The notes under the pieces are model-generated. The model searched no databases, was not told where the DNA came from, and was given only the letters and a program-made list of their open reading frames with translations. A stretch of 64,000 bases of DNA, from the NCBI RefSeq assembly GCF_002571225.1, contig NZ_NVEC01000049.1:33442-97441 (forward strand), written 5' to 3'. Positions within the stretch are counted from its first letter, which is position 1; each line of letters starts with the position of its first letter. The translations under genes and the position numbers were made by a program. Of the stretch, positions 9,057-17,535 are shown piece by piece. Source of the DNA: Bacillus sp. AFS059628. Its GTDB lineage: Bacteria; Bacillota; Bacilli; Bacillales; Bacillaceae_G.

Positions 9057-9073
9057 CAGAAATATTGAAAATT

Positions 9074-9739
9074 CTATTTTTCAGTATTTAAAATAAATTT
9101 ACCTACGATAGCTGCTACGATACCGCCAAGAATTGGTGCAACGATGAACACCCATAGTTGAGAAAGTGCTTCTCCGCCAGCAAATAAAGCTGGTGCGATA
9201 CTACGAGCTGGGTTAACAGAAGTTCCAGTTAACGGAATACCTAATAAATGAACTAAAACTAATGTGAAACCAATTACTAATCCTGCTAGAGAAGAACTTC
9301 CTTTTTTACCTGTTACAGCAACGATAACTAAGACAAATACGAAAGTTAAAATAAATTCAACTAGAAATGCTCCAGATAAACCAAGGGTTCCAAAACCATT
9401 TTGTCCTAAATTATCTAAAGGTGTTTTAGCAGAGCGTAAAATTGTTACTAACGTTGCAGTTCCTAATAAACCACCTAAAATTTGAGCTAATACATAATAA
9501 CAAAGTTCCATAGCATTCATTCTTTTGTTGATGAACATAGCTACTGATACTGCTGGGTTAATGTGACATCCAGAAATTGTTCCGATGCTATATGCCATAG
9601 CCACAATAGATAGACCGAAAGCCATAGCGATTCCTAATGTTCCAATTCCTTCAATTCCGCCGCCAATGACAGCTACTCCAGTTCCGAATAATACAAGTAC
9701 AAATGTACCAATAAATTCAGCGATTGCTTTTTTTAACAT
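9074..9739 (-). CDS. aqpZ: Aquaporin Z-like water channel (MIP family)
   Basis: 221-residue six-helix channel. Both pore-forming NPA loops are present (CHINPAVSVA at about 63 and GTSVNPARSIA at about 182), with internal duplication of the two halves. The Arg after the second NPA is part of the selectivity filter. The sequence is closer to AqpZ water channels than to GlpF, and no glycerol genes are adjacent. TAGGAGGTAA lies upstream of the ATG. Monocistronic. Confidence 0.93.
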   Translation of the reverse strand: MLKKAIAEFIGTFVLVLFGTGVAVIGGGIEGIGTLGIAMAFGLSIVAMAYSIGTISGCHINPAVSVAMFINKRMNAMELCYYVLAQILGGLLGTATLVTILRSAKTPLDNLGQNGFGTLGLSGAFLVEFILTFVFVLVIVAVTGKKGSSSLAGLVIGFTLVLVHLLGIPLTGTSVNPARSIAPALFAGGEALSQLWVFIVAPILGGIVAAIVGKFILNTEK

Positions 9740-9843
9740 AATTTACCTCCTATTATTGCACATGAAACGTATTATAACATAGGTTTTAGTATAAACAGCT
9801 AATAAAATACTATTCTGATAAGGCGAAATAGGGGGACAATAAA

Positions 9844-9885
9844 AAAAGAGTATGGTTCTTTGTTCTAGAACCATACTCTTTTTTA
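9844..9885 (-). terminator. Terminator of the DMT exporter gene
   Basis: 14-bp perfect stem (9846-9859 with 9867-9880). The minus strand reads into a T-run, consistent with termination of the leftward gene that ends at 9883. Confidence 0.88.
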
Positions 9886-10848
9886 CGCTGTTTTTTTCTG
9901 TTTAACGATTGGAACAGAACGGTTTAAAATGCTATTTGCAACCATTCCTAACATAATAATAATCATTCCAAGTAGGGAAAGACCACCAGGGAATGAACCA
10001 TTTAAGAAAACAATTTCGCCAAGCACGGTAAAGACCATCGTTCCGGCTTGTGTTGCTTCAACAGCTCCAAGTAGAGCGAGATTATCTTTTGCTAAGTCAG
10101 TAGCAAAGAAAAATGTCATCGTTGCAATTACGCCAGAACATAATGCTAACAAAAACCCTTGCAACATTTGACTTGATGTTGGAATACCAGTAGTAGAAAA
10201 TCCGTATATGCCAAGCAAAATTGTTATAGGAAGACTGCCGATTGCCATTCCTAATACACGTTGGAACGTATCGAGACGTCCGCCGACAAGCTCCATCATT
10301 TTACGATTGCCGAATGGATATAAGAAAGCGGCTAACACGACAGGTAAAAATCCTGAAATGAACTGAGTTAGTGTAATATGACCTGCTGCAGTTGCTTGCA
10401 TACAAATTACACCAAGTAAAATAAATAATGCGACATATAAACTACGAAGTGGAATTTTTCCACGTACAAGTTTTGTGCCTGATTTCGTTTCTATTTTAAT
10501 GAAGAATAATGGTGATAAAAGTAAACCTGCTAATATCGTAACTTGCCAAGTTCCAGCAACGAGCCAAGCTGGAGAAAAAACAGCTGCAAAACTTAATAAA
10601 GAATAGAAACCAATACCAGCAACGGAACCCCATCCAATCCATGCTAATGGATGTTTCTTTAATTCTTCCCATAAACCCCGTAAGTTTTTGCGAAATAAAA
10701 CGATAAGGAATAAAATAGGGAGAGCAAATAAAAAACGGAAGGAAGCTGTCCAAGCCCAGCTCGTTCCAGATACATTCATCGCTCGATTAATAATAAAGGT
10801 TGCGGAAAAAAAGGCTGATGATAAAAGGCCTAATAAAATTGCGCGCAT
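9883..10848 (-). CDS. DMT-superfamily multidrug efflux transporter (EmrE/EamA type)
   Basis: 321-residue membrane protein with about ten hydrophobic helices in two EamA-like halves. The N-terminus MRAILLGLLSSAFFSATFII and a later TLTQFISGFLPVVLAAFLYP match the 'multidrug resistance efflux transporter family' annotated widely in Bacillus (from memory). The ATG at 10848 follows AAAGGAG; an extra 46 codons upstream in the same frame would cross the divergent promoter and regulator start and are rejected. It is divergent from an XRE-cupin regulator, the usual partner of a drug or metabolite exporter. Confidence 0.85.
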   Translation of the reverse strand: MRAILLGLLSSAFFSATFIINRAMNVSGTSWAWTASFRFLFALPILFLIVLFRKNLRGLWEELKKHPLAWIGWGSVAGIGFYSLLSFAAVFSPAWLVAGTWQVTILAGLLLSPLFFIKIETKSGTKLVRGKIPLRSLYVALFILLGVICMQATAAGHITLTQFISGFLPVVLAAFLYPFGNRKMMELVGGRLDTFQRVLGMAIGSLPITILLGIYGFSTTGIPTSSQMLQGFLLALCSGVIATMTFFFATDLAKDNLALLGAVEATQAGTMVFTVLGEIVFLNGSFPGGLSLLGMIIIMLGMVANSILNRSVPIVKQKKTA

Positions 10849-10887
10849 AAAGTATAGCACTCCTTTCGGAATTTGATGATTATGTAT

Positions 10888-10938
10888 AGTATAATATACT
10901 TTAAAAACATAAAAGTAAACTATTTTATACTTTAAGGT
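10888..10938. promoter_or_regulatory. Candidate operator between the DMT exporter and the XRE-cupin regulator
   Basis: A dyad AGTATA-A-TATACT (10888-10900) overlaps the first of two direct copies of TATACTTTAA (10895-10904 and about 10926-10935). The AT-rich 100-base divergent region holds nothing else. Position and symmetry suggest the binding site of the adjacent XRE protein (inference). Confidence 0.5.
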
Positions 10939-10948
10939 GGTTTTATAG

Positions 10949-11521
10949 ATGAAAGAACATGAAGATATGCAAACGAAAGAAGTCATTCAGCAAGTAGGTC
11001 AGCTATTAAGACAAATTCGAAATGAACAAAAATTAAGTTTAGAAGAATTAGCTCAAAAAACAGGAGTTAGTAAATTAACATTAGGAAAGATTGAAAGAGG
11101 CGAAACGAATCCGACGTTAGCTGTCATTTGGAAAATAACGAAAGGATTATCGATTCCTTTATCGAGATTGATGGTTGTTGGAGAACCAGTAGCTGTTGCG
11201 CGCTGCGGAGAAGGATTTGCAGTAGATGCAGGACAAGCGTGGCACTTAGAAACGATGTTCCGCTATACGAAAGAAACGGGAATGGAAATGCACCGTGCTT
11301 GTTTAAGATCGAATAGTATATATGAACCAGAAGCTCATCATGAAGGTGCTATTGAACTTGTAACGGTCATGAAGGGAAAAGTATCGATTCAAGTGGAAAA
11401 CGATGTATACGAATTGAATGAGTTTGATTCTATTCAATTTGAAGCGAATAAGAAACATAGTTATAAGAATGAAGAAGATGAAGTTGCAGTATTACATTTA
11501 ACGATGAAATATTCTTCATGA
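10949..11521 (+). CDS. XRE-family regulator with C-terminal cupin domain
   Basis: 190-residue two-domain repressor: lambda-type HTH at about 18-70 (LAQKTGVSKLTLGKIERGE) followed by a cupin sensor (about 110-185) with HHEGAIELVTVMKGKVSI. Proteins of this layout control nearby efflux or amino-acid genes and bind a small ligand in the cupin. AAGGTGG lies 9 bases from the ATG. It is likely to control itself and the divergent DMT exporter. Confidence 0.9.
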   Translation: MKEHEDMQTKEVIQQVGQLLRQIRNEQKLSLEELAQKTGVSKLTLGKIERGETNPTLAVIWKITKGLSIPLSRLMVVGEPVAVARCGEGFAVDAGQAWHLETMFRYTKETGMEMHRACLRSNSIYEPEAHHEGAIELVTVMKGKVSIQVENDVYELNEFDSIQFEANKKHSYKNEEDEVAVLHLTMKYSS

Positions 11522-11522
11522 A

Positions 11523-11560
11523 AAAATCTCCTATAGATTTTCTATAGGAGATTTTTTGTA
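11523..11560 (+). terminator. Terminator of the XRE-cupin gene
   Basis: 15-bp perfect stem (11523-11537 with 11541-11555), 3-base loop, T6 tail. Confidence 0.9.
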
Positions 11561-11590
11561 CGCTATGCTCAAATAGATGCAAGACTGTTA

Positions 11591-11776
11591 TTAGTAGGAG
11601 CGTGGCATAAGTAATAAACAAATAAAATAAACTAAAAACCCCGTCCCAAAACATAAAACAGCAATGACCCAAAGTATGCGAATGAGAGTAGAGCTAATAT
11701 CAAAATATTCTCCTAAACCACCACATATACCAAATAGCATTTTATCAGTTTCGGATTTGCATAACCTTTTTGACAT
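11591..11776 (-). CDS. PspC-domain small membrane protein
   Basis: 61-residue protein that is essentially one PspC domain: KMLFGICGGLGEYFDISSTLIRILWV followed (from about residue 32) by a hydrophobic helix ending in LLMPRSY. PspC domains take part in membrane-stress signalling. In Bacillus such short proteins are of unproven function. GGAGGGGAT precedes the ATG. Monocistronic, opposite to both neighbours. Confidence 0.9.
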   Translation of the reverse strand: MSKRLCKSETDKMLFGICGGLGEYFDISSTLIRILWVIAVLCFGTGFLVYFICLLLMPRSY

Positions 11777-11955
11777 CTTCCAATCCCCTCCTTTTTTAGC
11801 AAACTATATACTTCTATTCTATATGGGAATTTATGAGAAGACTATGAAGTTGTATGACATTTTTTTAGAGAACAGTCGTATTAATTGTCTTAATTTTCAG
11901 TGGATATTAAACTTATAGTAAGAAGTAACTTTTAATAAAGGGTGGGGGGATAGAG

Positions 11956-13197
11956 ATGACAGTATATTGGTTGACTAATGTAATGCTTGAATCAGGCTAT
12001 ACATATGAAGAGGGGAGAATTTCCAAAACAGAAACAGAGGTATGTAGTTTACTCATTGAAGATGGAAGAATTAAAAAAATGATAGCAGGGGCTGTTCAAG
12101 AGGAAGGGGTACTAATTCTTGATGCTAATCGTTTATTGATTTTGCCTGCTTTCGAAGAGATGCATATTCACATTGATAAGACGTATTATAGTGGTCCTTG
12201 GAAAGCTTGTATGCCAGCAGAAAGCATTTTTACACGTTTTCATGAAGAAAAGGAAATTTTGCCGAAGCAATTAGCAACAGCTCAAGATAGGGCGGAAAAT
12301 ATGCTAGCGTTATTGCTTCAAAATGGTGCAACGAATATAAGAACGCATTGTAATGTTGATCCAATTATTGGACTTGGTAATTTAGAGGCGACGTTAGCGG
12401 CGTTGGAAACATATAAAAATCAGGTTTCTGGTAGAATCGTTGCTTTTCCGCAACATGGATTATTACGCAGTAATTCTGTGCAACTCGTGAAAGATGCGAT
12501 GCGGATGGGCGCGCATCTAGTTGGTGGTGTGGACCCAGCTACAGTGGATAATGATATTGAAAAATCATTACATACCATTATGGATATCGCAGTAGAATTT
12601 AATGCGGATGTTGATATTCATCTACATGATGCGAATAATCTTGGAACTTTTACGATGAAGAGGTTGGCAAGTTTAACAGAGGAGGCGGGTTGGCAAGGTC
12701 GCGTAACGATTAGTCATGCGCTTGGACTTGGTGGTGTTACAGATAAAGAAGCTGAAGAAGTGGCGGAAAGACTAGCTGCTTTACATATTGATATTACTTC
12801 AACAGTACCAATTGGGAAACAAGTAATTCCAATTCCGTTATTAGATAAAAAAGGTGTGAAAGTTTCATTAGGAAATGATAGTATTACAGATCATTGGTCA
12901 CCGTTTGGGACAGGTGATATGCTACAAAAGGCAAATCGATTAGCCGAACGTTTCGGATGGAGTGACGAAAGGTCTTTAGGAAAAGCACTTCGCTTTATTA
13001 CGGGAGGAAAAGAAACGTTAAACAGTGAAGGGAAGCGAGCTTGGCCGAATGTAGGAGATGAAGCGAGTTTTGTTTTGACGAATGCAACATGTGTCGCTGA
13101 AGCAGTAGCGCGTCAAACAGAGAAGCGTTTAGTCGTGCATAAGGGGAATGTTGTTGTTGGAAGTTTAAGTGAGGTTAAATTAAATAATCTTGTGTAA
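11956..13197 (+). CDS. Amidohydrolase-superfamily deaminase (cytosine deaminase / TrzC-like)
   Basis: 413-residue TIM-barrel metal hydrolase. Metal ligands visible are HIHID (about 72-76), the His of DIHLHD (about 217), the His of ISHALGLGG (about 250) and the Asp of [11 protein letters not shown]. The layout follows bacterial cytosine deaminase CodA (compare VAFPQHG and the GVDPATVD loop). Where CodA has the catalytic Glu after HCD, this protein appears to have Asp, so the substrate may not be cytosine. GGTGGGGGG precedes the ATG. The next gene encodes a nucleobase permease, so uptake plus deamination of a purine, pyrimidine or triazine-like ring is likely. Confidence 0.85.
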   Translation: MTVYWLTNVMLESGYTYEEGRISKTETEVCSLLIEDGRIKKMIAGAVQEEGVLILDANRLLILPAFEEMHIHIDKTYYSGPWKACMPAESIFTRFHEEKEILPKQLATAQDRAENMLALLLQNGATNIRTHCNVDPIIGLGNLEATLAALETYKNQVSGRIVAFPQHGLLRSNSVQLVKDAMRMGAHLVGGVDPATVDNDIEKSLHTIMDIAVEFNADVDIHLHDANNLGTFTMKRLASLTEEAGWQGRVTISHALGLGGVTDKEAEEVAERLAALHIDITSTVPIGKQVIPIPLLDKKGVKVSLGNDSITDHWSPFGTGDMLQKANRLAERFGWSDERSLGKALRFITGGKETLNSEGKRAWPNVGDEASFVLTNATCVAEAVARQTEKRLVVHKGNVVVGSLSEVKLNNLV

Positions 13198-13217
13198 AAG
13201 AATCGTTTACATGTTTT

Positions 13218-13258
13218 GAGGAGGGTTCTAATTGTGAGTATAGAACTCTTCTTTTTTA
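13218..13258 (+). terminator. Terminator/attenuator between amidohydrolase and permease genes
   Basis: 13-bp stem with a few G-T pairs (13218-13230 with 13241-13253), 10-base loop, then T-rich sequence. Confidence 0.75.
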
Positions 13259-13303
13259 TTCTTACAATATATTTTTTATAGGAAGCTAGAAGGGGTGAAA
13301 AAT

Positions 13304-14590
13304 TTGGACAATCAACATAACCACAATCATATTATGGGAACCTTGCAATGGTTTATATTTTTATTAGCGAATTCAATCGCATTACCAATTGTCGTTGGCG
13401 GATTATTTCATCTTACGACGGAAGAAATATTTTATTTAATGCAGCGTACATTTTTTGTAGTTGGTATATCTTCTTTTTTACAAGGGTGGCTTGGGCATAG
13501 ACTGCCAATTGCGGATGGACCAGCTGGATCTTGGGTTGGCGTATTTACCGTACTTGCTTATGCAACAGTGGGACAAGATCAATTACATAGTACGTTGCAA
13601 ATTTTAGAATTAGGAATGATAATTTCCGGTGTTATTTTAATAGGATTAGGGGTAACTGGTTTTATCGGGCGCATTTTATTTTTATTTACACCGATTGTGA
13701 CAGGGACGTTTTTACTTTTATTATGCTTACAATTAAGCGGTGTATTTTTAAAAGGAATGCTAGGAATTACTACTACTGTTTCTCAAATCGATGGATTTAC
13801 AGCGGTAATTGCGTTTAGCATATTTCTTTTCGTTATCATACTATCTAACTTCGGAAAAGGTTTTGTCAAAAGTTATGCAGTTTTAATAGGATTAATTAGT
13901 GGGTGGATTCTCTTTCTCATTGTAGGAAAAGTGACAATTCCAGCTCAAGTAACTCATTTTGTGCAACTTCCGCAAATATTTGCTTGGGGACTTCCAAAGT
14001 GGAATACAGGTATGGCTGTATCGAGTTTCGTTATGGTATGTATTTTAGTTTCAAATACAGTGGCGGCGATTATAGCAATTAATCAAGCTACCATTCAAAA
14101 AGGGACTATTGAGCAGAAACAGTTGAAGGATGGTACGTGGGTTGGAGGGATTTCACATATCATTTCTTCTATATTTTCAACTGTAGGTGTCGTGCCGTTA
14201 CCAGCAACGGCAGGATTTATACGTTTAACGAAACAAAAGTATATACGATCGTTCTTACTAGCGTGTATGTTATTAGTCGTAATGTCGCTGTTTCCGAGTA
14301 TTATTCGTTACTTAGCATCTTTACCATCGGCTGTCGCATCTGCCGTTTTAATGGCGTCGTTCGTACAGCTAATTGGAATTGGATTTCATAATATAAAACA
14401 AGTACCAATGAGCGAAAGAAATGTAACGATTTTAGGAGTTGCTGTATTATTTGGAAGTGGTGTTATGTTTTTACCGTCTGGAGCGCTCCAATCCTTACCG
14501 TCTGTTATGCAATATATATTTGGAAATGGTTTGTTTGTAGGTACCGTTGTTAGCATTTTACTAGAACAAATATGGCGTACTGAAAAGTGA
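13304..14590 (+). CDS. Xanthine/uracil-type nucleobase permease (NCS2 family)
   Basis: 428-residue polytopic membrane protein with about 12-14 hydrophobic segments. NCS2 landmarks include ADGPAGSWVG in the first half and SNTVAAIIAINQA around the conserved core. B. subtilis YwdJ is the closest family member I recall. The TTG at 13304 is preferred because AAGGGG ends 8 bases before it, whereas the in-frame GTG at 13295 overlaps that site. Pairing with the upstream amidohydrolase suggests both handle the same ring compound. Confidence 0.85.
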   Translation: MDNQHNHNHIMGTLQWFIFLLANSIALPIVVGGLFHLTTEEIFYLMQRTFFVVGISSFLQGWLGHRLPIADGPAGSWVGVFTVLAYATVGQDQLHSTLQILELGMIISGVILIGLGVTGFIGRILFLFTPIVTGTFLLLLCLQLSGVFLKGMLGITTTVSQIDGFTAVIAFSIFLFVIILSNFGKGFVKSYAVLIGLISGWILFLIVGKVTIPAQVTHFVQLPQIFAWGLPKWNTGMAVSSFVMVCILVSNTVAAIIAINQATIQKGTIEQKQLKDGTWVGGISHIISSIFSTVGVVPLPATAGFIRLTKQKYIRSFLLACMLLVVMSLFPSIIRYLASLPSAVASAVLMASFVQLIGIGFHNIKQVPMSERNVTILGVAVLFGSGVMFLPSGALQSLPSVMQYIFGNGLFVGTVVSILLEQIWRTEK

Positions 14591-14659
14591 GTGGATACAA
14601 GGAGTGTCTGCACTGTATAAAAGTCTAAAATAACATGTGAAATAAAGCCCATTTTCATT

Positions 14660-14688
14660 CACCACCCGCACATTTCGTTCATACAATA
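14660..14688 (+). promoter_or_regulatory. Sigma-K type promoter of gerE
   Basis: CACC (14660-14663), 16 bases, CATACAATA (14680-14688). This fits the mother-cell sigma-K consensus (-35 mACm, -10 CATAnnnTA) exactly, 68 bases before the gerE start. gerE is a sigma-K gene in B. subtilis. Confidence 0.8.
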
Positions 14689-14755
14689 TCTTGACTAAAT
14701 AAACACCCAACTTACACATACACAGCTCTGGCTTAAGCAAGGAGGGTTATACCAG

Positions 14756-14980
14756 TTGAAGGAAAAAGCGTATCAATCTAAACCTTTACTCACAAAGAGA
14801 GAGAGAGAAGTATTTGAATTACTGGTTCAAGATAAAACAACGAAGGAAATTGCAGGTGAACTTTTTATAAGTGAAAAGACAGTTCGCAACCACATCTCAA
14901 ACGCAATGCAAAAGCTAGGGGTTAAAGGACGTTCACAAGCAGTTGTTGAGCTTCTTCGCATGGGAGAGCTCGAACTATAA
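14756..14980 (+). CDS. gerE: Spore germination/coat regulator GerE
   Basis: 74-residue LuxR-type HTH protein consisting of the DNA-binding domain only. The sequence ([33 protein letters not shown], ending LLRMGELEL) is nearly the B. subtilis GerE sequence, and the length is identical. GerE acts last in the mother-cell cascade, activating or repressing coat genes together with sigma-K. The TTG start follows AAGGAGGG. In B. subtilis it sits beside ysmA; here it is separated from it. Confidence 0.97.
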   Translation: MKEKAYQSKPLLTKREREVFELLVQDKTTKEIAGELFISEKTVRNHISNAMQKLGVKGRSQAVVELLRMGELEL

Positions 14981-14983
14981 AAA

Positions 14984-15018
14984 GAAAGCCGACTTTTATG
15001 AAGAGTCGGCTATTTTTC
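14984..15018 (+). terminator. gerE terminator
   Basis: AGCCGACT (14987-14994) pairs with AGTCGGCT (15004-15011), followed by ATTTTT. Confidence 0.88.
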
Positions 15019-15085
15019 TGTCTGTTTCATGTTCTATAAGAATGATAAGAACACTCCATACATAAATAGGTAGTAAGGAGGGGAT

Positions 15086-15748
15086 ATGTTGAAAAGGATA
15101 TTGTTAGTTTCAACAAGCGCTCATGATATGAATGGACACCCGACTGGTTTGTGGCTGGAAGAGCTCGCAGCTCCTTATCATGTATTTAAAAAGGCTAAGT
15201 TCGATGTTGATATTGTGTCGATACAGGGCGGTAAAGTACCTATTGATAGAGTTTCTATTCCGAACGGGATACCTCGTGAATTTAAGCATGTTGCGTCTTT
15301 GTTGCAAAATACGAAGCCGATCTCAACGGTTCATTTTTCAGATTATGATGCGGTTTTGTTTGGTGGTGGGCACGGGGCGATTGTAGATTTTCCAGGTAAT
15401 TCATATGTTGCAAATTTAATTGTGAATATGTACAACAATAACAGGATTGTAGCGGCTGTGTGTCACGGAGTAAGTTCTTTAGTCGGTGTGAAAAATAAAG
15501 ATGGCTCGTTTTTTGTTACCGGTAAGCGTATAACAGGTTATACGAATGATGAGGAAAAAGCTGTGCATTTAGAAAAGCGAGTGCCGTTTTTATTAGAAAG
15601 TAAATTGAAAGAAGAAGGGGCTTTGTTTTATGTGGCTCCAAATTTCACGCCGCATGTCGTAGTAGATGGGCGTTTAATTACAGGGCAAAATCCGCAGTCT
15701 AGTATGGAAATAGGGAAAGCTATAAGAAGAGCTGTAAATAAAGTATAG
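15086..15748 (+). CDS. DJ-1/PfpI-family protein (Hsp31-like), copy 1
   Basis: 220-residue class I glutamine-amidotransferase-like fold. The nucleophile elbow is AAVCHGVSSL (Cys at about 130), with the upstream GGGHGAIVDFP loop placing Hsp31-type catalytic residues. Members act as glyoxalase III, deglycase-like or chaperone-like stress proteins. The ATG at 15086 lies close (about 4 bases) to AAGGAGG; the TTG one codon later would have better spacing, so the start is uncertain by one residue. A diverged paralogue lies at 16593-17279. Confidence 0.88.
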   Translation: MLKRILLVSTSAHDMNGHPTGLWLEELAAPYHVFKKAKFDVDIVSIQGGKVPIDRVSIPNGIPREFKHVASLLQNTKPISTVHFSDYDAVLFGGGHGAIVDFPGNSYVANLIVNMYNNNRIVAAVCHGVSSLVGVKNKDGSFFVTGKRITGYTNDEEKAVHLEKRVPFLLESKLKEEGALFYVAPNFTPHVVVDGRLITGQNPQSSMEIGKAIRRAVNKV

Positions 15749-15756
15749 AAAAAGTG

Positions 15757-15795
15757 CTCCTTATTTATAAAGGTAGCGGGCATTTTTTCTATAGC
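15757..15795 (+). terminator. Probable terminator after DJ-1 copy 1
   Basis: Imperfect stem (GCTCCTT against AAGGTAGC with a one-base bulge) followed by a T6 run. Confidence 0.5.
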
Positions 15796-15904
15796 ATAAA
15801 TGACCCCTTAAACTGAAAAGATGTATTGAGTATAGTGACTTCATTTATAATTAATTGTGAATTTGCTATACTATTTTGTATGGACAAAAGGGGAGGCTCT
15901 TTTA

Positions 15905-16543
15905 ATGAGAAAAGTTGCATGTGCAAACACTTATATTAATAAAATAAAGCCCGTTATTAGAAAAACGAGTTTTAGTCAATTGAAAATAGATGAAATTGCG
16001 AAGTATATGGATATTAGTAAAGCTACTTTATATAAACGTTTTTCTTCAAAAGATGAGATTATTGAAGCTGTGGTAGAAGATTTTATAAACTACCTTCTTG
16101 AAGGAGATGCGGATAATCAAGATGAAAGTATGTCTTTTACAGAACGTTTCCAAAAGACGTTTATTCATTCTTTAAAATGTGTGACGTATATTTCAGATGT
16201 CTTTTTACAAGATTTGAAAGAGGCATATCCGCGCTTATCTGATCAGTTAGTTGCTGCACAACAAAATCGTAATCATAATTTGCAAATGTTTTTTGAAGCA
16301 GGTATGGAACAAGGCTACTTTAATAAAATGAACGCACAATTATTTATGGTGCAAGATGATGTGATGTTAAGACGTATTATAGATCATTCTTTTTGTATTC
16401 AGTACGATATTACGTTAAAGAAAGCGATACTTGATTTTTATCAACTAAAGAAGTATCAACTGTTTAAACCAGAGTATATAGATGCAATTGATGATTCGGA
16501 AATTGAAAAAGAAGTTATTGCTATTTTGCAAATGATTTCGTAA
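15905..16543 (+). CDS. TetR-family transcriptional regulator
   Basis: 212-residue repressor. The N-terminal HTH is at about 20-55 (FSQLKIDEIAKYMDISKATLYKRF), with an all-helical ligand/dimer domain behind it. AAGGGGAGG precedes ATG 15905; the frame is open for 16 codons upstream without a ribosome-binding site. It sits between two DJ-1 paralogues and near a divergently transcribed MFS exporter, any of which could be its targets. No autoregulatory dyad is evident just upstream. Confidence 0.9.
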   Translation: MRKVACANTYINKIKPVIRKTSFSQLKIDEIAKYMDISKATLYKRFSSKDEIIEAVVEDFINYLLEGDADNQDESMSFTERFQKTFIHSLKCVTYISDVFLQDLKEAYPRLSDQLVAAQQNRNHNLQMFFEAGMEQGYFNKMNAQLFMVQDDVMLRRIIDHSFCIQYDITLKKAILDFYQLKKYQLFKPEYIDAIDDSEIEKEVIAILQMIS

Positions 16544-16584
16544 AAAAGCAGGTTTTCCTATAGTAATGGAAAACCTGCTTTTTT
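16543..16584. terminator. Bidirectional terminator, TetR gene / DJ-1 copy 2
   Basis: 16-bp perfect stem (16543-16558 with 16568-16583), T-run on both strands. Confidence 0.92.
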
Positions 16585-16592
16585 ATTACTTG

Positions 16593-17279
16593 TTATTTGT
16601 TTACGTGTTGTAATACTAATTCAGCTACTGGACCACCTGAAGCTGGGTTTTGGCCGGTTATAACACGATTATCTTCTACAGCGTAAGCTTCCCAAGGTTG
16701 CGCAGCTTTTTCGTAAAGTCCTCCATTTTTAATAAGTTCATCTTCTGTTAAAAATGGAACGAATTGATCTAATTCAGCTAGTTTTTCCTCTTCATTTGAG
16801 AATCCTGTTACTTTTTTACCGCTAATTAAACGTTCCCCATTACTTAACGTGATATGAAATAAACCGGCAGCTCCGTGACAAACAGAGGAAACAATTCCGC
16901 CATTTTCATAAATGTTACGGCTAATCATTTGGAGTTCTTTATTTTCAGGGAAGTCCCAAATCACACCGTGACCACCTGCGTAATAAATAACAGCATAGTC
17001 TTCTGGATTCACCTCACTCGGTTTCATTGTCGAACCGAGACGATTCATAAATTCTTTCTTTTGATACCATTCCCAATCGATGCTCTCCGCCATTGCTAAA
17101 CTATGTGGATCAATCGGTGTATAGCCGCCTTGTGGGCTAACATAATCTACTTCGTAACCAGCTTCTTCAACTTTTTTAACGAAATGGACAGCTTCACCAA
17201 GCCAAAGACCAGTAGCTCGATTTAAATTTGGATATTTTTCTACGCTCGTTAATACGACTAACATTTTTTTCTTCATCAT
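16593..17279 (-). CDS. DJ-1/PfpI-family protein (Hsp31-like), copy 2
   Basis: 228-residue type 1 glutamine amidotransferase-like domain protein. The nucleophile elbow is SSVCHGAAGLFH, with YYAGGHGVIWDFP before it and RVITGQNPASGG at the end. The shared phrases (ATGLWL near the start, GGHG, VCHG, TGQNP) show it is a paralogue of the gene at 15086-15748, at clearly lower than 50 percent identity by eye. AGGAGG lies upstream of two adjacent ATGs; the first is used. Stress detoxification (methylglyoxal-type aldehydes) is the likely role. Confidence 0.9.
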   Translation of the reverse strand: MMKKKMLVVLTSVEKYPNLNRATGLWLGEAVHFVKKVEEAGYEVDYVSPQGGYTPIDPHSLAMAESIDWEWYQKKEFMNRLGSTMKPSEVNPEDYAVIYYAGGHGVIWDFPENKELQMISRNIYENGGIVSSVCHGAAGLFHITLSNGERLISGKKVTGFSNEEEKLAELDQFVPFLTEDELIKNGGLYEKAAQPWEAYAVEDNRVITGQNPASGGPVAELVLQHVNK

Positions 17280-17414
17280 GATCCTCCTGTAATGTTTCTT
17301 CTATATAAAAGTTTTTTATTTATTTGGCTTTATTAAGTTAGAAATTGCAAATTTGAATAATCATGTCAGTCCTCCTTATATCGGATTCGAAATTAGTGTA
17401 TAATAATTTTTGAA

Positions 17415-17490
17415 CAAAGTAAACTAAAAACACTAAAATAGTTTACTTTGTATATTTTTCGTTGACAAACTGTAATGCTGAAACTATGAT
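17415..17490 (+). promoter_or_regulatory. MFS-gene promoter with an adjacent 12-bp inverted repeat
   Basis: TTGACA (17462-17467), 17 bases, TATGAT (17485-17490) is a near-consensus sigma-A promoter toward the MFS gene. Directly upstream, CAAAGTAAACTA (17415-17426) and its exact complement (17439-17450) form a dyad with a 12-base spacer, placed between the two divergent genes. Confidence 0.75.
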
Positions 17491-17535
17491 AGTTCCATGA
17501 ATATCGAACAACGTACATGTTTCGTTTCAGATTCA

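Noticed and set aside
11664-11918. 84-codon frame across the PspC gene
   Set aside because: Antisense to a real PspC domain gene; no ribosome-binding site.
15132-15386. 84-codon frame inside DJ-1 copy 1
   Set aside because: Same strand, shifted frame, Cys/Arg/Leu-rich shadow of the real gene.
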